From assembly GCA_902783675.1 (NCBI GenBank), contig CACZRW010000096.1, positions 1-16,647 on the forward strand: DNA of 16,647 nt, in the 5' to 3' direction. Origin of the DNA: an uncultured Pseudomonadota bacterium (GTDB lineage Bacteria > Pseudomonadota > Alphaproteobacteria > CACZRW01). Numbering within the stretch: the first letter of the stretch is position 1; every line of letters starts with the position of its first letter. Under the pieces are notes generated by a model, which made no database searches, was not told where the DNA came from, and saw only the letters and a program-made list of their open reading frames with translations. The translations under genes were made by a program, and so were the position numbers. Below are positions 7,039-12,735 of this stretch, one piece after another.

Positions 7039-9051
7039 CTATAAGAAAGTGCCGCTGTCCAAAGTAATCATTTGCCCCGTCATAGAGTCCGTTTTAAGGA
7101 TAAACTTTATCGCCTCGTAAATCTCGTCCGCCGAGTTTTTAATCCCCAAAGGCGACGCTCCGACCAGCGCATCAAAATCCTTTGCGGTAGTGTATTTTGA
7201 AGGCATAACCTGCCACGGCGACACGGCGTTTACTTTAACATTCGGAGCAAGCTCTGCCGCCGCTAATTTTGTCGCACTTTCCAAAGCCGCTTTGCTCACA
7301 CTGTAACTAAAGAAGCTTTTCTTCGCGCGCAAAATCCCCGCATCAATAATGTTAACGATATCGCCGACGCCGTTTTCCTTGCCGATGAACTGCTGTGCAA
7401 AATCCCGCATTAATAAAACCGGCGCGCGCAGGTTAATCATCATGTGCCGATTCCAAGACTCTTCGGACGAAGTGAACAAATCATCGTCATCAAAAACAGA
7501 TGCGCAATTAACCAGCAAATCAACCTTATCAAACACATTAAAGATTTGCGGGAATATCTGCACGACTTCGCTTTCATCGCCAAGGTCGGCTTGCAAGATT
7601 GCGGTGCGCACTTTGCACTTTGCAATTTCCTTTGCCAGCGCCCGCGCGTCCTCTAAAGAAGTGTTGCAGTGGATAATCACATTCCACCCGTCATAAGCAA
7701 AGGCCAGCGCCAGCACCTTACCGACGCGCTTTGCCGCACCCGTGATAAGGACGGTTTTGCGCTCACTTGCCGCCAGCGGAGAAATCCTGAACAAAGGCTT
7801 TTCAAAAGGCTTTTCAAGTGATGTTTCTTTATGATTTTCCAAAGGCGTTTCTTTACTTTCTTTAGGTCCTGTTTCTTCCTTTTCTTCTTCTTTTATTTCT
7901 TCTCTTTTTAAGGTGTCCTCTCCGGCTTCAAAATCCTTATCTTCTGCTCCAAACTCTCCGCTTGCTTTTTCGGCAATCGCGGTGCCGGTAGTGTTATACT
8001 CTCCGCCGTCGGTCATAATTTTAAAGGAAAGTCCGCGCACTTTTTTAAGGTCTTTTCCTTCTAAATTGCACAGTCTGATATGCTTTAAAAGGCTTTCATA
8101 AACGGACTTTTCCGCCTTGCCGTCAAGGAGCAGGCACCCCTCTTTGTCAAGGTTGGTAAAGCTGACGCCCGCGCCGTCCACGACCCCGTCCTCTTCAACA
8201 TGAATCATCCACGGCCGCAGCACATCACCCTCACAAAAACCGTCCGTGATTTTAATGATGATTGAGGATATTTCGCGCTCCTCCACATCGTCCAAAGCCC
8301 CTTCCGCGTTTATCGTTTCGGGCAGAAGCTCGGCGACATTTTCCTCGCCCAAAGCAAGCCGAAACTTCACATCGTTATAAAGTCCGCTGTCGGGATCGAG
8401 CATTTCGCAAAAGCCGAAAGAAAGAGAATCCGGCATCGCATCAAAATATATTTTGGCATGGCAAAAACCGTCGGGATTAAGTGCCAGCGCCCCGCCTTCC
8501 TTGGCAAAAGTATGAAAGATGTGTCCTGCCAAAATCTGCACATCTTCGCCGTCATCATCAGGTATCCACACGAGCAAAGGATTTACCGAATTGATACTTG
8601 CCGCCACCGCCTCTTGCACAAAGTCCCCGCTTTCCTTATCCACCCATTCGAGCTCGCCGCTTCCGTCCGCCTTACGAAGCCGATTTTGCCATTCTCCGCA
8701 GCGCTCGATAAAGGCAAGCCGCCCGCCTTTTCCGGCGACTATGTCTTTAAAGCAGGGCATATCCTGATTAAGATTAAATCCGTCATTGATAAGGAAAAAA
8801 TCCAGCCCCGCTCCGCTCATATCCTTGTCAAAATCAAACGAGCTCACCGAGGGGATAAGCGTCCCTTCTCCGACATTCGCAAATATGATTTCGGGGTCAA
8901 TCAGCTCCCCGTCCCAGATGGTCACATAGCCTAAAATATGATTGCCGCTATCGGTTTTTAAAAAGGTAAGTTGTAAAGGAGAATCGTGGGTTATTTTTAA
9001 ATCAAAAGGTAGCTCTTCGGTGTTTTTGCTGTATTTAAAAATGTCTTTCAT
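7039..9051 (-). CDS. Fusion: DUF4114/adhesin-repeat-like region joined to pteridine-reductase-type SDR
   Basis: This 670-residue protein is one unbroken frame with two unlike halves. Residues about 80-235 resemble DUF4114, a domain usually found in large exported proteins: GLDFFLINDG, HIFHTFAKEGG, LNPDGFCHA and the FGFCEML...YNDVKF signature (FGFEDL...FNDV in the family). Residues about 261-348 resemble the bacterial adhesin repeat L-x-G-x-A-x-x-x-Y-x-x-L. A charged Glu/Lys linker (about 364-422) follows. The C-terminal half (432-670) is a short-chain dehydrogenase: TGAAKRVG cofactor loop, NCAS, and active-site Y583 and K587 in YSVSK, with D570 where most SDRs have Ser, as in pteridine reductase PTR1/FolM. 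It would reduce a pterin with NADPH in the cytoplasm. No signal peptide or membrane span is visible. The start at 9051 is set by a strong ribosome site; a GTG at 9093 lacks one. It sits between uvrB and uvrC. Confidence 0.88.
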   Translation of the reverse strand: MKDIFKYSKNTEELPFDLKITHDSPLQLTFLKTDSGNHILGYVTIWDGELIDPEIIFANVGEGTLIPSVSSFDFDKDMSGAGLDFFLINDGFNLNQDMPCFKDIVAGKGGRLAFIERCGEWQNRLRKADGSGELEWVDKESGDFVQEAVAASINSVNPLLVWIPDDDGEDVQILAGHIFHTFAKEGGALALNPDGFCHAKIYFDAMPDSLSFGFCEMLDPDSGLYNDVKFRLALGEENVAELLPETINAEGALDDVEEREISSIIIKITDGFCEGDVLRPWMIHVEEDGVVDGAGVSFTNLDKEGCLLLDGKAEKSVYESLLKHIRLCNLEGKDLKKVRGLSFKIMTDGGEYNTTGTAIAEKASGEFGAEDKDFEAGEDTLKREEIKEEEKEETGPKESKETPLENHKETSLEKPFEKPLFRISPLAASERKTVLITGAAKRVGKVLALAFAYDGWNVIIHCNTSLEDARALAKEIAKCKVRTAILQADLGDESEVVQIFPQIFNVFDKVDLLVNCASVFDDDDLFTSSEESWNRHMMINLRAPVLLMRDFAQQFIGKENGVGDIVNIIDAGILRAKKSFFSYSVSKAALESATKLAAAELAPNVKVNAVSPWQVMPSKYTTAKDFDALVGASPLGIKNSADEIYEAIKFILKTDSMTGQMITLDSGTFL

Positions 9052-9054
9052 ATA

Positions 9055-9070
9055 CCCTTCCTCTTCCTTT
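9055..9070 (-). promoter_or_regulatory. Strong purine-rich ribosome binding site of the SDR fusion gene
   Basis: Read on the minus strand this is AAAGGAAGAGGAAGGG, ending four bases before the ATG at 9051. The upstream GTG at 9093 has no such site, so translation most likely begins at 9051, giving MKDIFKYSKN as the N-terminus. Confidence 0.7.
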
Positions 9071-9102
9071 GCTTTAAGCAAATTATTTACCACGCGTTAC
9101 GG

Positions 9103-11172
9103 TTATTTATAAGCAAGTTCCCCTGCCTCAAGCGCTTTGATTTCGTCACGCAATTTTGCAGCTTTTTCAAAGTCCAAATCTGCGGCGGCGTCCAGCATTT
9201 CTTTTTCCAATTTTTTAATTGTAGCCGCTAATTTTTTAGGCGGCAAGACAAAAGGCATTTCGGTCGGCGCGTCGGTATAATCCTTTTCACAAACGGCATA
9301 TTCTTCGGACGAGATATTTTTCAAAATCGTCTTTGGCGTGATGTTGTTTTCTTTGTTATAGGCGAGTTGTTTTGTTCGCCTCCGCTCGGTTTCATTTATG
9401 GCGAGCCGGAGCGAATCCGTCATCTTGTCGGCATATAAAATCACGCGTCCGTTTACATTTCTGGCCGCTCTGCCGATAGTCTGCACCAGCGAAGTGGTCG
9501 AGCGCAGGAAGCCTTCTTTGTCGGCGTCCAAAATCGCTACGAGTGCGCATTCGGGAATATCCAAACCCTCGCGCAAAAGGTTAATCCCCACCAGCACATC
9601 AAACTTGCCCAAACGCAAATCGCGAATAATTTCTATGCGCTCCAAAGTTTCCGTATCCGAGTGCATATAGCGCACTTTTATTCCGTGCTCGTCAAAGTAT
9701 TCGGTAAGGTCCTCGGCCATTCTCTTGGTAAGAGTGGTAACCAAGACGCGCTCTTTTTTGTCGGCGCAAATATGGCATTCCGCCATCAAATCATCAACTT
9801 GCCCCGCGGCGGGGCGCACGCTTACTTCCGGATCGCAAAGGCCCGTGGGGCGAATGACCTGCTCGGCAAAGACGCCGCCGGATTGCTCTAATTCCCACGC
9901 GGCAGGCGTTGCCGAAACGAATATCGTTTGCGGGCGCATTTTGTCCCATTCCTCAAACTTCAAAGGGCGGTTATCAATGCACGACGGCAGGCGAAAGCCA
10001 TACTCGGCAAGCGTTGATTTGCGGGAAAAATCTCCCTTATACATAGCGTGGAGTTGCGGCACGGTCACATGGCTTTCATCAACGAAAAGCAAGGCATCAT
10101 CGGGCAAGTATTCAAACAAAGTCGGAGGAGGGGCTCCCGCCGCGCGCCCCGTCAAGTGCCGAGAATAATTCTCAATCCCTTTGCAAGAGCCGGTCGCTTC
10201 CATCATTTCCAAATCAAAGCGCGTGCGCTGGGCAATACGCTCGGCCTCAAGCGGCATATTATTATCGGCAAAGAACTTTATCCGCTCTTTAAGCTCGGCG
10301 CGTATGGTATTTATCGCCTGCGAAAGGGCAGGGCGCGGCGTGACATAATGGCTTGTGGGATAGACGGTTATGCTTTCCAGCGCGGACGCTTTTGCTCCCG
10401 TCAAGGGGTCGAACTCGTATATCGCCTCGATTTCATCGCCAAAGAACGACACCCGCCACGCCATGTCCTCATAGTGAGAAGGAAAGATGTCCAGCGTATC
10501 GCCTTTTATCCGAAACGCCCCGCGCCGAAAATCCAAATCCGCGCGCACATATTGCAGCTCTACCAGCCTTTTCGCCAAGTCCTTAATTTCAAGCTTTTGC
10601 CCCTTGGCAAGCGCAAAGGCCATATGCGAATACGACTCGGGCGAGCCGATACCGTAAATGCACGAAACCGACGCTACGATAACAGTATCCCTGCGCTCTA
10701 AAATCGCGCGCGTCGCCGCGTGGCGCATGCGGTCAATTTGCTCATTTATGGCAGAGTCCTTTTCAATGAAAGTATCCGTTTTGGGAATATAGGCCTCGGG
10801 CTGATAATAGTCATAGTAAGACACAAAATACTCGACCGCATTATAGGGGAAAAACGCCTTCATTTCCTCGTAAAGCTGCGCTGCCAGAATCTTATTGTGC
10901 GCAAGGACAAGGGCAGGGCGGCGAAGGCTGTTTATAACGCTTGCCATGGTAAAGGTCTTGCCCGAACCCGTAACGCCTAAAAGCACTTGGCTTTTATCGT
11001 TTCTTTTAATCCCTTCGACCAGGTCGGCAATTGCACTCGGCTGATCTCCCGCCGGCTTATAATCGCTGACCAACCGAAAGTCGGCAGGCACACCGCTCGG
11101 CTGCCTTAAATCAATAGAATAATCGGAGAGTATCTCGTTTTTATAATCGGTCATAAAAGGATTATAGCGCAT
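9103..11172 (-). CDS. uvrB: UvrABC excinuclease subunit B
   Basis: UvrB is the damage-verifying helicase-like subunit of nucleotide excision repair, loaded by UvrA and then bound by UvrC. Counted from the ATG at 11172 (689 residues) it shows Walker A GVTGSGKT (66-73), the damage-probing beta-hairpin YYDYYQPEAYIP (119-130), the DESH box (365-368), motif VI QTIGRAARN (564-572) and a C-terminal UVR domain (about 648-683) that contacts UvrC. All key motifs are intact. The N-terminus is about 20 residues longer than in E. coli. Neither ATG (11172 or 11154) has a Shine-Dalgarno site; a TATAAT at 11161-11166 would place the transcript start almost on the second ATG, so a leaderless message is possible. 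The SDR fusion gene follows closely (52 bases to its preferred start). Confidence 0.97.
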   Translation of the reverse strand: MRYNPFMTDYKNEILSDYSIDLRQPSGVPADFRLVSDYKPAGDQPSAIADLVEGIKRNDKSQVLLGVTGSGKTFTMASVINSLRRPALVLAHNKILAAQLYEEMKAFFPYNAVEYFVSYYDYYQPEAYIPKTDTFIEKDSAINEQIDRMRHAATRAILERRDTVIVASVSCIYGIGSPESYSHMAFALAKGQKLEIKDLAKRLVELQYVRADLDFRRGAFRIKGDTLDIFPSHYEDMAWRVSFFGDEIEAIYEFDPLTGAKASALESITVYPTSHYVTPRPALSQAINTIRAELKERIKFFADNNMPLEAERIAQRTRFDLEMMEATGSCKGIENYSRHLTGRAAGAPPPTLFEYLPDDALLFVDESHVTVPQLHAMYKGDFSRKSTLAEYGFRLPSCIDNRPLKFEEWDKMRPQTIFVSATPAAWELEQSGGVFAEQVIRPTGLCDPEVSVRPAAGQVDDLMAECHICADKKERVLVTTLTKRMAEDLTEYFDEHGIKVRYMHSDTETLERIEIIRDLRLGKFDVLVGINLLREGLDIPECALVAILDADKEGFLRSTTSLVQTIGRAARNVNGRVILYADKMTDSLRLAINETERRRTKQLAYNKENNITPKTILKNISSEEYAVCEKDYTDAPTEMPFVLPPKKLAATIKKLEKEMLDAAADLDFEKAAKLRDEIKALEAGELAYK
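11161..11166 (-). promoter_or_regulatory. Possible -10 box for a uvrB transcript
   Basis: The minus strand reads TATAAT, a perfect -10 match, followed seven bases later by the ATG at 11154. No good -35 box is seen at the right distance (CTTCAT at 17 bp). If used, it would give a leaderless or nearly leaderless uvrB message starting at MTDYKN. An AT-rich background makes a chance match quite possible. Confidence 0.3.
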
Positions 11173-11200
11173 AAGTAAAGAAAATGAAGGGGATTAAGTA

Positions 11201-11230
11201 GGTTTATAAGCTTATAAGGTGATAAGTTTA
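11201..11230. repeat. Octamer-type repeat (TKATAAGN units)
   Basis: Three octamers in a row, TTATAAGC, TTATAAGG and TGATAAGT, preceded by GGT. The same 30-base block, with five differences, is at 16508-16537, and an inverted relative is at 16588-16617. It is next to the heptamer repeats, which begin right after it. Confidence 0.65.
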
Positions 11231-11345
11231 ATTAGGAATGAGAAATGAGGAATGAGAAATGAAAAATAATAAAAAATAAAAATCTTGTTTTTGCAGTATG
11301 CAAAAACGCAATCATTCCTAATTCCTAATTCCTAATTTCTCATTA
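11229..11345. repeat. Imperfect inverted repeat of heptamer units flanking a terminator hairpin
   Basis: The left arm (about 11231-11262) is built of AGGAATG and AGAAATG units; the right arm (11309-11345) is the same kind of unit on the other strand (ATTCCTA, ATTTCTC). The arms can pair imperfectly with a short hairpin between them. The right arm matches window positions 1-37 at 34 of 37 positions. The block fills the space between the SUKH gene and uvrB. Confidence 0.7.
11272..11307 (-). terminator. Hairpin terminator after the coupling protein/HNH/SUKH unit
   Basis: On the minus strand a perfect 9-bp stem (GTTTTTGCA with TGCAAAAAC) closes over a 3-base loop (TAC) at 11307-11287. It is followed by AAGATTTTTATTTTTT. 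The stem is poor in G and C, so termination may be partial. Its position, about 43 bases after the end of the SUKH gene, fits the end of that operon. Confidence 0.55.
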
Positions 11346-11349
11346 TCCT

Positions 11350-11781
11350 TTACACCATTCCGTCCATGAAGCTGACAAAGAGCTCTTTAAACGAAGGCGC
11401 GACCTGCACCACCATAAAATCGCATCTGTCCACGCATTGCCAGCGCTCGTCCTTTGCCGCATAGACCAAAAGCTCCTCGGGCGCGCGTCCGACAATAAGC
11501 TTTCCTGCCAGCGCATCAAATCCCATAAAGTCCATATTCACATCAACAATGCCGGGCAAAGAGTAATCCTTGCCTTCGCGGTCATAACCCTTTGAGCCGT
11601 AGAACTCAATCCCGTTCCACACCAACCCGTTAGTCATTTTAAGAAAGTCGGCATACTCGGCGGGTATCTCGCTAAAGCCGTTATTTTTAAGCATGGTCGA
11701 GGCGAACTTCACCGACCTTATATCCGCGCCCTCAAAAGTAAGCGCGATATCTTTTTTAAGGCTTTCAATAAGGTCCTTCAT
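11350..11781 (-). CDS. SMI1/KNR4 (SUKH) family protein, YrhA-like; probable immunity protein
   Basis: This 143-residue protein has the SUKH core: IPAEYADFLKMTNG (39-52) followed by LVWNGIEFYG (53-62), then a beta-rich part (ELLVYAAKDERWQCVDR, about 103-119) and a final helix (FKELFVSFM). It fits the YrhA-like subgroup best. SUKH proteins are known, from work on polymorphic toxin systems, to serve as immunity proteins that bind and block nuclease and other toxins made by the neighbouring gene. Here the ATG follows the stop of the HNH-domain gene with no base between them, so both are translated from one message in linked fashion. It has no signal peptide and should stay in the cytoplasm, where it could protect the maker and its siblings. 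The partner assignment is inference from this layout. A housekeeping SUKH role is the alternative. Confidence 0.87.
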   Translation of the reverse strand: MKDLIESLKKDIALTFEGADIRSVKFASTMLKNNGFSEIPAEYADFLKMTNGLVWNGIEFYGSKGYDREGKDYSLPGIVDVNMDFMGFDALAGKLIVGRAPEELLVYAAKDERWQCVDRCDFMVVQVAPSFKELFVSFMDGMV

Positions 11782-12735
11782 TCAGATATTAGCTCCCCTG
11801 TCGATAGTTTTCATTGCCAAGGCTTGCAGCGCGCTTGCCGAATATCCCTGCACGGAAGTCTTATCGCCCTTACCCTTGCCGCCGCCCAGCGCGGAAGAAT
11901 CATTCGGCACATAGACTCTTCCGTCCGCCACGGGGATATAAAGCTTGGAAAGGCGGCAGCCCAAAGGCTGGGAAGTTGTCTGCATATCGATGAACTTGTG
12001 AATATCCTCATGGAAAGGGTGCGTTTGGATAAATATCAAGTTGGAAAAATCGTTGGTTCCGCCGTATTCAAAAGGCACCTTTAAATGCACATCGCAGTTC
12101 TCGGGCACTTTGCCTTTTTTCAAAATCCTTAAACCCTTTTCATCAATTCCCGCATCTTGCAATTCGCTGACATTGTAATAAGCGATATAGCGCAAGAAGT
12201 CGCGCCGTGCGCGTTTAAACCCGCGCCGCAGCTCATTTTTCTTATTGACGGCAAGCGGGGCAAAATCCACTTCTTTAAGCACCATATTGGGCAAGTTGAA
12301 CATTGAGAATTGCCATTCCCAAATACCCATTTCATCACTTACCTCGACGACTTTCGGCGTAAGAAAATCCGTGCCCATGGCGGCATCTTGCATCACCGCC
12401 GTCGTGGTCTTTAAGCTTGCCTCAAAGCTCTGTTCTTGCTGGGGCGCGGGCTGATATATATCCGCACCGAAAGTCCCGCGCGCCTGTCCCCACGGCGAAT
12501 TGGCGTCATTAGGCAAAAGCGAGGGGTGCACGGGCACTTCGGGCGGCTTTGAATACATCTTGCTCCGATTTGCCTCGTCGGTCTTTTCCTTTTCATAAGG
12601 GATAATTCTGGGGTCGCGATGATAGCCGAAAGAAGGAGGGCACGAAGGCGTTACCCCTTCGTCCAACATCTCTGTCTCGCTCGTCTCTCTTATTTTATAA
12701 GGAGGTGGCTTTTTCGCTCCGGTCCAATCCCACAT
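11782..12735 (-). CDS. HNH/colicin-DNase-like protein, probable type IV secreted effector
   Basis: This 317-residue protein has a Pro-rich, probably disordered N-terminus (1-100), a middle region of unknown family (about 120-165) and an HNH-like nuclease region at about 165-250. The nuclease signature reads DVHLKVPFEYGG (H217), SNLIFIQ (N232) and FHEDIH (H242, H246), close to the HH...GG...DN...H...IH pattern of the colicin E9 DNase. The basic helix before it (ELRRGFKRARRDF) and the GLRILKKGKVP segment fit the same fold. Two points differ: the residue before H217 is Val, not His, and one loop is a residue longer. About 65 residues follow the nuclease (252-317), suitable for a C-terminal secretion signal. 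The ATG overlaps the coupling-protein stop by one base (TGATG) and the SUKH gene abuts its end. No signal peptide is seen. The alternative is a DNA-processing nuclease of a transfer system. Confidence 0.85.
   Translation of the reverse strand: MWDWTGAKKPPPYKIRETSETEMLDEGVTPSCPPSFGYHRDPRIIPYEKEKTDEANRSKMYSKPPEVPVHPSLLPNDANSPWGQARGTFGADIYQPAPQQEQSFEASLKTTTAVMQDAAMGTDFLTPKVVEVSDEMGIWEWQFSMFNLPNMVLKEVDFAPLAVNKKNELRRGFKRARRDFLRYIAYYNVSELQDAGIDEKGLRILKKGKVPENCDVHLKVPFEYGGTNDFSNLIFIQTHPFHEDIHKFIDMQTTSQPLGCRLSKLYIPVADGRVYVPNDSSALGGGKGKGDKTSVQGYSASALQALAMKTIDRGANI

Noticed and set aside
9103..11781. A functional link between the DNase-like protein and the neighbouring uvrB repair gene
   Set aside because: A terminator and repeat block separate them and uvrB is in its own housekeeping run, so adjacency alone does not support a link.
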